A DNA stretch of 64,000 nucleotides from Bacteroidales bacterium (GTDB taxonomy: Bacteria > Bacteroidota > Bacteroidia > Bacteroidales > PXBB01), in contig JAQVVM010000023.1 of assembly GCA_028698995.1 (NCBI GenBank), forward strand, positions 1-64,000, read 5' to 3'. Position 1 is the stretch's first letter; each line of letters starts with the position of its first letter. The position numbers and the translations under genes are program-made. Under the pieces are notes generated by a model. It made no database searches. It had not been told where the DNA came from and saw only the letters and a program-made list of their open reading frames with translations. Of the stretch, positions 17,709 to 25,255 are shown in pieces.

Positions 17709-18125
17709 TTATTTTGTGTTCTTTTTGTCTTCACATAATTCTGTTAATACTCCCATGGTAAATTTGGGATGCAAAAAACCGATATCAAGTCCTTCGGCAC
17801 CTTTGCGCGATGTTTTGTCAATTAATTGTATGCCTTTTTCCTCGGCAATCTTCAATGACCCATCAATATCCTTTACTGCAAATGCTAAATGATGGATACC
17901 TTCACCTTTTTTTTCAATAAACTTACCTATTGGACCTTCTGCTTCTGTTGATTCTAAAAGCTCGATTTTTGTCTGTCCTACTTTAAAAAATGCTGTTTTT
18001 ACTTTTTGATCTTTAACTTCTTCAATAGCATAACATTTCAAACCCAAAACTTGCTCATAAAATCTGATACCCTCTTCAAGGTTTTTAACAGCTATGCCAA
18101 TGTGTTCAATATGAGTAACTTCCAT
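17709..18125 (-). CDS. mce: Methylmalonyl-CoA epimerase
   Basis: A 138-residue VOC-fold protein. EHIGIAVKNLEEGIRFYEQVLGL at the N-terminus (His8), GEGIHHLAFAVKDI (His78/79) and MGVLTELCE (Glu129) supply the metal ligands of the epimerase family, and the length is typical. It interconverts R- and S-methylmalonyl-CoA between the B12-dependent mutase and the decarboxylase. It is the first gene of the operon, 12 bp before mmdA, with a TATATTTG promoter box 28 bases upstream. Confidence 0.95.
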   Translation of the reverse strand: MEVTHIEHIGIAVKNLEEGIRFYEQVLGLKCYAIEEVKDQKVKTAFFKVGQTKIELLESTEAEGPIGKFIEKKGEGIHHLAFAVKDIDGSLKIAEEKGIQLIDKTSRKGAEGLDIGFLHPKFTMGVLTELCEDKKNTK

Positions 18126-18152
18126 AATATTTTATGTTAATTAGTTTCAATG

Positions 18153-18160
18153 CAAATATA
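18153..18160 (-). promoter_or_regulatory. Bacteroidota -7 box for the mce-mmd operon
   Basis: The minus strand reads TATATTTG then C, 28 bases upstream of the mce ATG. Confidence 0.5.
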
Positions 18161-18336
18161 TTTTTTTTAAATGGATTGGTGCCATAATTTTTATTTTTTT
18201 TACAAAAAGTAGATAAAGTCTTTTATATCATTACTAAACCTTTATCTTCATCTGTTTAAAATACGATTTCTATGGATAATGTTTGAGCCCTAATGTTTTC
18301 TTATGAAAATGCTTAGATACTTTTAAAACAATTTGA

Positions 18337-18344
18337 TATATTTG
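18337..18344 (+). promoter_or_regulatory. Bacteroidota -7 box for the small lipoprotein gene
   Basis: TATATTTGC on the plus strand, 46 bases before the preferred ATG at 18390. Confidence 0.45.
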
Positions 18345-18389
18345 CAGCATGATTATTGTTGAACCATGCATTGCTTAAAAACTAAAACG

Positions 18390-18809
18390 ATGAAAAAGAA
18401 AATAATATTCAGATTATCCGTATTAATGTTTACATTAATTTCTCTTACAATGGCAACCTGTAATCCAGATGATGGTGAAGATGTTGATACAAGAGATAAA
18501 TATGTTGGTCAGTGGAACTGCACAGAAACTGCCACTCAACATCCTGTTCCTATTACCTTTTCTGTCGATATTACCAAAGATGCATTAACCACAGATGAGA
18601 TTTATATTTCAAACTTTTATCATCTTGGTTTTGATGAGAAAGCGAAGGGACTTGTTAATTTTAATAGTCTGAATCTTCCTACCCAAACTGTATGCAACAT
18701 TACATTTTTTGGAGATGGTACCTATTCTCAAAATAAAGTCAACATGACTTACTATGCAAATGATGGTGCAGATATTGATACTGTTACGGCCGTTTTTAGT
18801 AAGAATTAA
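18390..18809 (+). CDS. Small hypothetical lipoprotein
   Basis: The preferred start is the ATG at 18390 (MKKKIIFRLSVLMF...), which begins the signal peptide directly; an in-frame ATG at 18366 would add eight polar residues. The signal ends in TMATC (Cys24), an imperfect lipobox. The mature 115 residues are beta-rich (YVGQWNCTETATQ, ITFSVDITKD, TVCNITFFGDGTYSQNKVNMTYY), suggesting a small lipocalin-like barrel. That fold call is a guess, and no known family was recognised. It overlaps the convergent DUF4296 gene by 4 bp. Confidence 0.65.
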   Translation: MKKKIIFRLSVLMFTLISLTMATCNPDDGEDVDTRDKYVGQWNCTETATQHPVPITFSVDITKDALTTDEIYISNFYHLGFDEKAKGLVNFNSLNLPTQTVCNITFFGDGTYSQNKVNMTYYANDGADIDTVTAVFSKN

Positions 18810-19177
18810 TTTGATGCTGAAAGGGAAATTTGTCTTTTATTTAATTCAGTTATTACCTCTTCATAAATTTTATCCAGCAATTTAAGATTTACTGAATAAT
18901 AGTTCATGCTATTAATGTAATCTTGCTTGTTTATTTTATGTTTCATAAAAATCTTTTCATAAAATACATTTTTATAAATTTCAACGTCCATCCCGTTTTG
19001 CTGAATGATAGTCAAAGCTGATTCTGCAATTTGAAAATCAGTAAGTACTGCTACCATTTTTTCAGGTTGCAAAATGTTTTCGGGAACCTCATTGCTTTCG
19101 GAGCAAGAAAATAGAAGAGTTATAACAAAAATACAAAGGGAAGTAGTAGAAAAGGGAATGGGTGATAATTTAAGCAC
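18806..19177 (-). CDS. DUF4296 family lipoprotein
   Basis: A 123-residue protein with a signal peptide and lipobox LFSC (Cys25). The PEKMVAVLTDFQIAESAL...YEKIFMKHKINKQDYINSMNYYS body matches DUF4296, a Bacteroidota-only helical lipoprotein family of unknown function; the I-x-x-x-DFxxSxxYY layout is characteristic. It overlaps the upstream lipoprotein gene by 8 bp, so the pair is cotranscribed. Confidence 0.82.
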   Translation of the reverse strand: MLKLSPIPFSTTSLCIFVITLLFSCSESNEVPENILQPEKMVAVLTDFQIAESALTIIQQNGMDVEIYKNVFYEKIFMKHKINKQDYINSMNYYSVNLKLLDKIYEEVITELNKRQISLSASN

Positions 19178-19811
19178 GGCGGAAAATTAGGAATAACTGT
19201 CCATTTTTTAATTCGAGAAAATCGCCTACCTCATTATAAAGCTTGCAGTTAAAAGTAGCTTTAACAAGTCTTCTGCTAAGCCCTGCGTCGTCAGAAGATA
19301 CTATCACTTCAGTAATAGTAAAAGCGCTACCTGTCTGCGAACCTGTTCTTGAATTCCATTCCTTAGAATAAGTATCTTTCCAGAATATTTCAACACAGGG
19401 TGTCACTTCATCTGTGCTGTTGCAGAAAATTCGAGAGCCTGATGTAAAAACTGAGTTGAAAAAAAATTCGGGGTCAGCAGCATAGTCTGTTTTGTTAAAC
19501 CAGTTGTTATCAAAATAAACATAAGCCTCTTCACTGCTTTTGATGTAATAATTATCATTGAGTTGAGACAATCCACCGGCATATACAACATTCTGAACCT
19601 CAGGATCTGTGGGGCTGTCAATTTCAACAGTTTCTACCTGCAGGCGATAGCCATTTCTACCTGATACAAGGTGTTTAGACTTTTCGTTAATAGTGGCAAT
19701 AAAATGAAACTCTCCGGTTGATGGGGGTTCAGGAATTATTTCTTTTTCTTTACAGGAATTTAAGCCGGCAAGTACGTAAAAAAACATTAAAATGAATACT
19801 AACTTTTTCAT
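19170..19811 (-). CDS. Hypothetical lipoprotein
   Basis: A 213-residue lipoprotein with lipobox LNSC (Cys20). The mature part is beta-strand rich and contains three Cys residues (CNSTDEVTPC and FNCKLYN) that could form disulphides in the periplasm or at the surface. No family was recognised. It is the first gene of a two-gene unit with DUF4296; a TATATTTG box lies 27 bases upstream. Confidence 0.68.
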   Translation of the reverse strand: MKKLVFILMFFYVLAGLNSCKEKEIIPEPPSTGEFHFIATINEKSKHLVSGRNGYRLQVETVEIDSPTDPEVQNVVYAGGLSQLNDNYYIKSSEEAYVYFDNNWFNKTDYAADPEFFFNSVFTSGSRIFCNSTDEVTPCVEIFWKDTYSKEWNSRTGSQTGSAFTITEVIVSSDDAGLSRRLVKATFNCKLYNEVGDFLELKNGQLFLIFRRA

Positions 19812-19837
19812 GATTATGTGTGTTTCTTAAATTATGA

Positions 19838-19845
19838 CAAATATA
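19838..19845 (-). promoter_or_regulatory. Bacteroidota -7 box for the lipoprotein-DUF4296 pair
   Basis: The minus strand reads TATATTTG, 27 bases upstream of the start at 19811. Confidence 0.45.
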
Positions 19846-19985
19846 GCAAAAAATTAATTATTTGTTTCCAATTCAAACGAAAAAAAAATAAATATGTTTC
19901 ATGAAATAAAATGTAGGTTTTTCAAACTTACAAAATGCTATTAAAGGTTAGATGGAATCTCATAAATAAATAATATTTACTGCTG

Positions 19986-21101
19986 TTATTGTATGCCACA
20001 ATCAAAATGAGCTTCATTATTTAAAAATACACTCAAAACCTTATGAGCAGCTTTATACGGATTAATCTTATTATGCATTAAATCGCTTTCGCATGCACTT
20101 ATTAATGATTTAATTTTATCATCCAGATAAATTCTGTTTGAAAGTTCTTGCATGATAGCATCATGCATACAGTTTTTCTTTTGTTCAAGTCGGTTTTTAA
20201 TCAAAAAGTTGTTTGATTCTGTAAATTCCTTATACTTTTTAATTGAATCCCAAATTTCTTTAATACCCATTTTGGAGATTGAAGAACATACTTCCACCGG
20301 GGGATACCATCCGGAAGGGGCAGGTGGGAAAAGATGCAGTGCGTTGCTATATTGTGCTTTAGCAAGAATAGCTTTGTTATAGTTATCACCATCAGCTTTA
20401 TTAATGGCAATCATATCAGCCATCTCCATAATACCTCTTTTAATACCTTGTAACTCGTCTCCGGCCCCTGCCAACATAAGCAGAAGGAAAAAATCAACCA
20501 TGTCTTTCACAGTAGTTTCAGATTGCCCGACGCCGACAGTTTCAATGATAATTACATTAAAACCGGCAGCTTCACAAAGGATAATGCTTTCCCTTGTTTT
20601 GCGGGCAACACCTCCAAGAGAACCCGCAGAGGGAGATGGTCTAATGTAAGCTCTTGAGTCTGTAGCAAGTTCTTCCATCCTTGTTTTATCTCCTAAAATG
20701 CTGCCTTTAGAAATACGACTGCTTGGGTCAACAGCAAGAACGGCGACTTTATAACCCAATTCTGTAAGATGTTTTCCAAATGCCTCAATAAAAGTGCTTT
20801 TACCAACACCCGGAACTCCTGTAATACCAATTCTTATTGATTTCCCTGAGTGGGGCAAGCATTGTTCTATTATTTCTTCAGCCCAATCCTGATGTTTTTT
20901 TAAGGTGGATTCAATCAGTGTAATGGATTGGCTAAGCATTTTAATGTCACCTGAGAGAATGCCATTAACAAAGTCTTTAACTTTATAGTTGGATTTTGCT
21001 TGTTTTTTTATGGTTTCTATAAGCTTGACATTAAGGATATCAGGCTGTTCTATGCCTTTATTTACAGTTAAATTGCTTTTGGTTATTTTTTTTGCAGACA
21101 T
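19986..21101 (-). CDS. meaB: Methylmalonyl-CoA mutase-associated GTPase MeaB
   Basis: A 371-residue G3E-family GTPase. Walker A is GVPGVGKS at 95-102. The VDPSSRISKGSILGDKTRM switch region, the IIETVGVGQSE motif and the NKAD base-recognition motif are all present. It chaperones cobalamin loading and protects B12-dependent methylmalonyl-CoA mutase. The mutase genes are not in this window, but mce and the decarboxylase are 2 kb away, consistent with a succinate-to-propionate route. It follows upp by 45 bp on the same strand. Confidence 0.95.
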   Translation of the reverse strand: MSAKKITKSNLTVNKGIEQPDILNVKLIETIKKQAKSNYKVKDFVNGILSGDIKMLSQSITLIESTLKKHQDWAEEIIEQCLPHSGKSIRIGITGVPGVGKSTFIEAFGKHLTELGYKVAVLAVDPSSRISKGSILGDKTRMEELATDSRAYIRPSPSAGSLGGVARKTRESIILCEAAGFNVIIIETVGVGQSETTVKDMVDFFLLLMLAGAGDELQGIKRGIMEMADMIAINKADGDNYNKAILAKAQYSNALHLFPPAPSGWYPPVEVCSSISKMGIKEIWDSIKKYKEFTESNNFLIKNRLEQKKNCMHDAIMQELSNRIYLDDKIKSLISACESDLMHNKINPYKAAHKVLSVFLNNEAHFDCGIQ

Positions 21102-21146
21102 AATTAAAAATAAATGTACCGAATCTCGGGATTCTGATTAGAAAAT

Positions 21147-21797
21147 TTACATTTTCTCACCAAAAGCAAGATCACCTGCATCACCAAGACCGGGCACAAT
21201 ATAGGCTTCAGCAGTCAATTCATCGTCAATAGCACCGACCCATAGGGTAACCTTAGAGGATGGGAGGTGTTTTTCAACATATTCGACCCCTTGCACGCTG
21301 GCAAGAACTGCTACAATATGTGTATGTTCAGGAATTCCTTTGGAAATGAGTTCTTTGTAAGTTAGAACCATGGAGGCGCCAGTAGCCAGCATGGCATCAC
21401 AAAGGATTAAAGTTTTACCTGTTAAATCAGGGCTTGATGTGTATTCAATCTGAATGTTGAAAGCACCAACTTTATTTGGTTTTCTGTAAGCAGAAATAAA
21501 AGCATTATCGGACTGGTCGAAATAATTAAGCATGCCCTGATGCAAAGGTAAGCCTGCTCTCAGGATACTGGCAATCACAGGATAATTATCAAGAAGGGGG
21601 ATGTCAAGTGTGCCAAGAGGGGTAGTTACTTCTTTTTCAGACCATTTCAGGGTTTTACTAATTTCATAAGCAAAAATTTCTCCTATGCGTTCAATATTTT
21701 TTCTAAAACGAAACCTGTCCTGCTGAATGTCAATATCTCTTATCTGATAAACAAATTGATTGAAAATTGAATTCTTGTTGCCGATAATATTAACCAT
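21147..21797 (-). CDS. upp: Uracil phosphoribosyltransferase
   Basis: A 216-residue type I PRTase. The PRPP-binding motif LILCDAMLATGASM sits at about 128-141, and the uracil-recognition C-terminal segment reads AYIVPGLGDAGDLAFG. It salvages uracil to UMP. The N-terminus is the somewhat longer Bacteroidota form. It lies 17 bp after the FemAB/GNAT-like gene. Confidence 0.95.
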   Translation of the reverse strand: MVNIIGNKNSIFNQFVYQIRDIDIQQDRFRFRKNIERIGEIFAYEISKTLKWSEKEVTTPLGTLDIPLLDNYPVIASILRAGLPLHQGMLNYFDQSDNAFISAYRKPNKVGAFNIQIEYTSSPDLTGKTLILCDAMLATGASMVLTYKELISKGIPEHTHIVAVLASVQGVEYVEKHLPSSKVTLWVGAIDDELTAEAYIVPGLGDAGDLAFGEKM

Positions 21798-21814
21798 GTG
21801 CTGAATTTTTGTAA

Positions 21815-22756
21815 TTATTTTATTAATTTATACACATTAAAAAATGCTTTGACAAAATAAGGCAATTTATTTAAATAAATATGTAAATAAGTATTTTTTT
21901 TTGCGCCAAAACTTTTGTAAAATCTAGCCAGATTTTCATCATTAGAACCTTCAAAATCAAGAACAGCATCTGTGCCTGCCTTTGATTTGATGAAAGTGTC
22001 AATAATATACGGCATGGCAGCATTTTTTCTGCCATTATCATTAAGTGCGGAGAACAGAAAAATGTGCTTTTTATTGGCTTCTGCAAAAAAGACAGCCCCG
22101 CAAAGCTGGTTGTGTGTGTCGTAGGCTCCAATAATCTGTCCTATGTTTTTATATACAGATTGGAACATCAAGGCTTTAAGGATTCTGTAGGAATCGGAGT
22201 TGAATACTTTTAATTGACGGCCTTTATTTTTTTTAAACAATTCAATAATTTCATCAGGGTTCACCGAAAAGCCGATATTTAAACCTGATTTTTCAGCTTT
22301 TCTGATATTTCTAGTCGTATTATCACTGTAATTTTTACAAATTTCAATGTAAGGGGAGTTCAAATTTAATTCATAATTTGAATTTTCTTTTGCAGTGAAA
22401 TTATTAGGAGTAGTGTTGTTTGAAGCATTTAAATTGATTTCTATGAGTTTGAATTTGACGGGGATATGGGAGAGAAATTCAGCAAGCATGTCGGGAGGTA
22501 TCTGATTTTTCGAAAACAGACCTAATTGCTGTGAAAAGGGAGGTTGACATAAATAGTTTATGTTTATTTTTTTTTTTGCTGTTAAGGGAAAAACTGCAGA
22601 ATAATCTTCATTTACCAGAGCTTCCCATCCAGTAGCAACAATATCAAGATACCATGAATAGGCATAAATATTTCCATTAGGGGCATGGCGGATGGTTTCG
22701 TCCCATTTTATTTTGTTAATCTCATGATTTTCGAGGTGCTTAATCATTTCTCGCAA
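21815..22756 (-). CDS. GNAT/FemAB-like acyltransferase
   Basis: A 313-residue protein with two GNAT-type halves. HEINKIKWDETIRHAPNGNIYAYSWYLDIVATGWEALV opens the first half, which is characteristic of Bacteroidota FemAB-related proteins. The second half has NIRKAEKSGLNIGF and LDFEGSNDENLARFYKSFGAKKNTYLHI, the acyl-CoA or aminoacyl-tRNA binding end. These proteins are thought to aminoacylate or acylate cell-wall or surface-glycan sugars; the substrate is unknown. The start overlaps the stop of the deacetylase gene by 13 bp, implying coupling to carbohydrate modification. Confidence 0.78.
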   Translation of the reverse strand: MREMIKHLENHEINKIKWDETIRHAPNGNIYAYSWYLDIVATGWEALVNEDYSAVFPLTAKKKININYLCQPPFSQQLGLFSKNQIPPDMLAEFLSHIPVKFKLIEINLNASNNTTPNNFTAKENSNYELNLNSPYIEICKNYSDNTTRNIRKAEKSGLNIGFSVNPDEIIELFKKNKGRQLKVFNSDSYRILKALMFQSVYKNIGQIIGAYDTHNQLCGAVFFAEANKKHIFLFSALNDNGRKNAAMPYIIDTFIKSKAGTDAVLDFEGSNDENLARFYKSFGAKKNTYLHIYLNKLPYFVKAFFNVYKLIK

Positions 22757-24045
22757 ATTGTTTTAATCATGTTTTCATAAACATTTCGCCATCCAATCCA
22801 TTGATTTGTTTCACTTAAAGACTCATTGTGAAACAAGCTGACAAAAAGCCCGTTGACATTTTTTACATGTTCAATCTGTTTGTTAATAATCTCTGAAGCT
22901 TCTTCTGGGGTTTTCTTCAGGTAGTCGTTTAAAGTTCCTTCCATAACAGAAAGGGGATTAATTTTTAAACAAGAAGATTCATTTTTGTCCAGATCGAAGA
23001 AGTAAAATGGTTTGCAAGTACCTGCTCTGAAACCTGTATTTGAAGCATATCCCATGGTGAAATCTTCCTTAATATCATTCATGCACAAATGCCTGTAAGT
23101 TTGGGGTAAATTTAACCTTAAAAAATGCTGGCGGCTTTTACTGATGTCTTTTCGTATGATATCGGAGAGTCTTTCAATTTCGATACTTAGTTTCTCGGGC
23201 TTATCGGCCGATACATAAGAAGGATGAATCCCAATTTCAGCATAATCAGCCAAATGCCTTACCAGTTCTCTGAATTTGGTGTCCTTGAAGGTTGCATTTT
23301 TGTCAAAATAGCTATAATCACCTACATGAATAAAGAAGATGGTGGGAAGATTGTATCGGGCATGAGTCTCCAGGATGTAATCAAAAGAGTCGTAGGGGTC
23401 ATGTTTGATTCCAGAAGTAATAGCAGCTCTTGAAATGAAATCGTTGAAATTTAACTGAGATAAAGACCGTAAATAACCAAAAATACTTCTGTAAATTCCT
23501 TTTGATTTATAGGCAAAGGCGATGTCCACATCGATGGTAGGAAGGTATGTGAATTCACTATCATTTATGACTTTAAAGCCAAACTTTTCAGTGAGTTTTT
23601 CGGAAAAATGCAAAATCCAAATATCAACGATTGGCAAGTGTAGTATTTTCTTTTGAAAAGCTAAACTGCTTTCGGGTTTAAAGCGTCCGTGCATGTCTTT
23701 AACAAAAGGCAAATATTCTTCATACCTGCTGAGGATGAAAAAGACAGAGGCAAAAATATCGAAGGAAAAATCAGATGATAATGATGTAGGAAATAATATG
23801 GTTGTGTTCTTATATAATCCACATTTTACTTCCTGCTCTTTTATGCTGTTTTCAAATAGGAGGTTGCATGCAGGTTGAATAAAAAATTCCTGAGGGTCAA
23901 TTTTTGAATGGGAATAATTTATTTTTTTCTTATCAGAGTTCAGATAATAGTCCTTATTATTAGTAATTTCAGCCATATCTGAAAAGATATGTTTTACAAC
24001 ATACTCAATCCGTGGATTTTTATGAGGGACATAAATCAAAATCAT
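22744..24045 (-). CDS. Polysaccharide deacetylase family protein (Bacteroidota type)
   Basis: A 433-residue soluble protein with no signal peptide. The N-terminal 140 residues are family-specific (NPRIEYVVKHIF, ILSRYEEYLPF). A NodB-like barrel follows: YLPTIDVDIAFAYK (about 165-178) with the catalytic Asp/metal Asp pair, FFIHVGD, EIGIHPSY with the metal His, and QHFLRL. It probably removes acetyl groups from sugars of a surface or cell-wall glycan. It overlaps the acyltransferase gene. A cytoplasmic location is unusual for this fold but common in this Bacteroidota branch. Confidence 0.82.
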   Translation of the reverse strand: MILIYVPHKNPRIEYVVKHIFSDMAEITNNKDYYLNSDKKKINYSHSKIDPQEFFIQPACNLLFENSIKEQEVKCGLYKNTTILFPTSLSSDFSFDIFASVFFILSRYEEYLPFVKDMHGRFKPESSLAFQKKILHLPIVDIWILHFSEKLTEKFGFKVINDSEFTYLPTIDVDIAFAYKSKGIYRSIFGYLRSLSQLNFNDFISRAAITSGIKHDPYDSFDYILETHARYNLPTIFFIHVGDYSYFDKNATFKDTKFRELVRHLADYAEIGIHPSYVSADKPEKLSIEIERLSDIIRKDISKSRQHFLRLNLPQTYRHLCMNDIKEDFTMGYASNTGFRAGTCKPFYFFDLDKNESSCLKINPLSVMEGTLNDYLKKTPEEASEIINKQIEHVKNVNGLFVSLFHNESLSETNQWIGWRNVYENMIKTICEK

Positions 24046-24104
24046 GAGAATAAATTTATATCAGATTGTAAAAGTACTTAAAAATAGAAAATAAAATAAA
24101 AAAA

Positions 24105-24719
24105 TCAGATGCAGTTACAAGGCTTAGAAAATAAAATAATTGTTGACGGCAGTAATTGTTTAATCTCGTCTTGCTGTGATCTGTTCATATAAATAACACG
24201 TAAGTCCACAAGTTCGAGAAGATGTTTCAGTCGGGAAATTTCGTAAGGAAAGCTTACAATTGCCGTGCCCCATAAATCGAGGGTTCTCAGGCTGTACAAA
24301 TTGCCAATTTCCGGAGGAAGAAGTTCAATATCATTGCGGTTGAGAGATAGGATTTTAAGGTGTTCCAAAGTTGTAAGTTCAACAGGAAGGGCTGTGATAT
24401 TATTTTTGCCGAGATATAGATTTTGCAGGTACTTTAGGGTATTTATTTCGGGAGGAATAAAGTTGATATGATTGTTTGTCAGGTTAAGTTCATTGAGGTT
24501 TTTAAAAAGGAAAATTTCTGACGGGAAGTTTCTCAGCTTTTTCCTTTTCAGAGTGAGCTTATAAACTTCGTCGGGGTTTCTCATAGCTTCTTTCAGGCTC
24601 TTGAATTCTCTTGCATTTGCAAGACCAAGCGAGTCTAAGAGTTGAGACTTCACATCCATGGAAATAGCTGTAAAAACAAGAAATAGCAGAACTGAAAATA
24701 TACTTTTGGGAATGCTCAT
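24105..24719 (-). CDS. Secreted leucine-rich repeat protein
   Basis: The start is placed at the ATG at 24719 (MSIPKSIFSVLLFLVF...), which begins a good signal peptide; a longer in-frame ATG at 24782 would put 21 extra residues in front of it. The mature protein holds about five 23-residue LRRs of the plant/SDS22-like type (LNELNLTNNHINFIPPEI and similar). The last, LRTLDLWGTAIVSFPYEISRLKHL, leads into a Cys-containing end (KPCNCI). LRRs mediate protein binding; the partner is unknown. A TATTTTTG box lies just upstream (24745-24752). Confidence 0.82.
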   Translation of the reverse strand: MSIPKSIFSVLLFLVFTAISMDVKSQLLDSLGLANAREFKSLKEAMRNPDEVYKLTLKRKKLRNFPSEIFLFKNLNELNLTNNHINFIPPEINTLKYLQNLYLGKNNITALPVELTTLEHLKILSLNRNDIELLPPEIGNLYSLRTLDLWGTAIVSFPYEISRLKHLLELVDLRVIYMNRSQQDEIKQLLPSTIILFSKPCNCI

Positions 24720-24744
24720 CAAAAACAGCTTAGATTTATTATTG

Positions 24745-24752
24745 CAAAAATA
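24745..24752 (-). promoter_or_regulatory. Bacteroidota -7 box for the LRR gene
   Basis: The minus strand reads TATTTTTGC, 26 bases upstream of the preferred LRR start (24719). It would fall inside the transcript if the longer start at 24782 were real, so it argues for the shorter start. Confidence 0.5.
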
Positions 24753-24970
24753 AGGAATTTTAAAAATGAAAACGGAATTCAAATCATTTTGGCTTAATCT
24801 TTTTTAGGGTGGTTTTTGTTTTTATAGCTTTTGTTCTTAAATGATTGAACAAATTTATTAATGATTTATAATCCAATGGTTTGTTGTTTTATTTTTTTGT
24901 AAAAAAATGATTAAATATTTGTTATGTCTTACAAATATGTAAAGATAATTAATGCAAAGCATACTGTTAA

Positions 24971-25099
24971 TTAAGAGGCTGTATCAAAAGCTAAAAACAT
25001 GTCATACTGAGCGAATCGAAGTATCTGATTATCAAATTTATAAGATTTTTCACTGCGTTCAAAATGACAAATATGAATGCTTTTGATACAGCCTCTTAA
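24971..25099. mobile_element. MITE-like non-autonomous element with TTAA ends
   Basis: This 129-bp element has perfect 21-bp terminal inverted repeats (24971-24991 and 25079-25099), each beginning with TTAA followed by GAGGCTGTATCAAAAGC. TTAA at both borders could be a 4-bp target duplication. The interior (GTCATACTGAGCGAATCGAA ... TTCAAAATGAC) is a second, imperfect inverted repeat, so the whole element can fold into one hairpin. It has no coding capacity. The GAGGCTGT...CAAAAG end type resembles ends I recall for some Bacteroidota IS1182-type elements; this family link is from memory and not shown here. Confidence 0.75.
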
Positions 25100-25255
25100 A
25101 GTTCACGAATGTTTTTAGCCGTTCACGAAATTCCATCCTATGGCAATGCTTTTATGTCCTACTCAGCACAAGTCACTGCAAATTCATGCGACATGAATTC
25201 ATAAGCGTTAAAAGAAACCCTGTTTCGTGACAGATCTGAAACAAGATAAATTATC
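25100..25255. other. Remainder of a 473-bp non-coding gap
   Basis: Between the LRR gene and the subtilase gene (24783-25255) there is no credible gene. Besides the MITE-like element it holds two close copies of GTTCACGAA (near 25101 and 25120) and a perfect 8-bp palindrome AATTCATG/CATGAATT with 3-base spacer at 25181-25199. No promoter box or terminator with a T run was identified. The first part (24783-24970) is plain AT-rich sequence. Confidence 0.5.
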
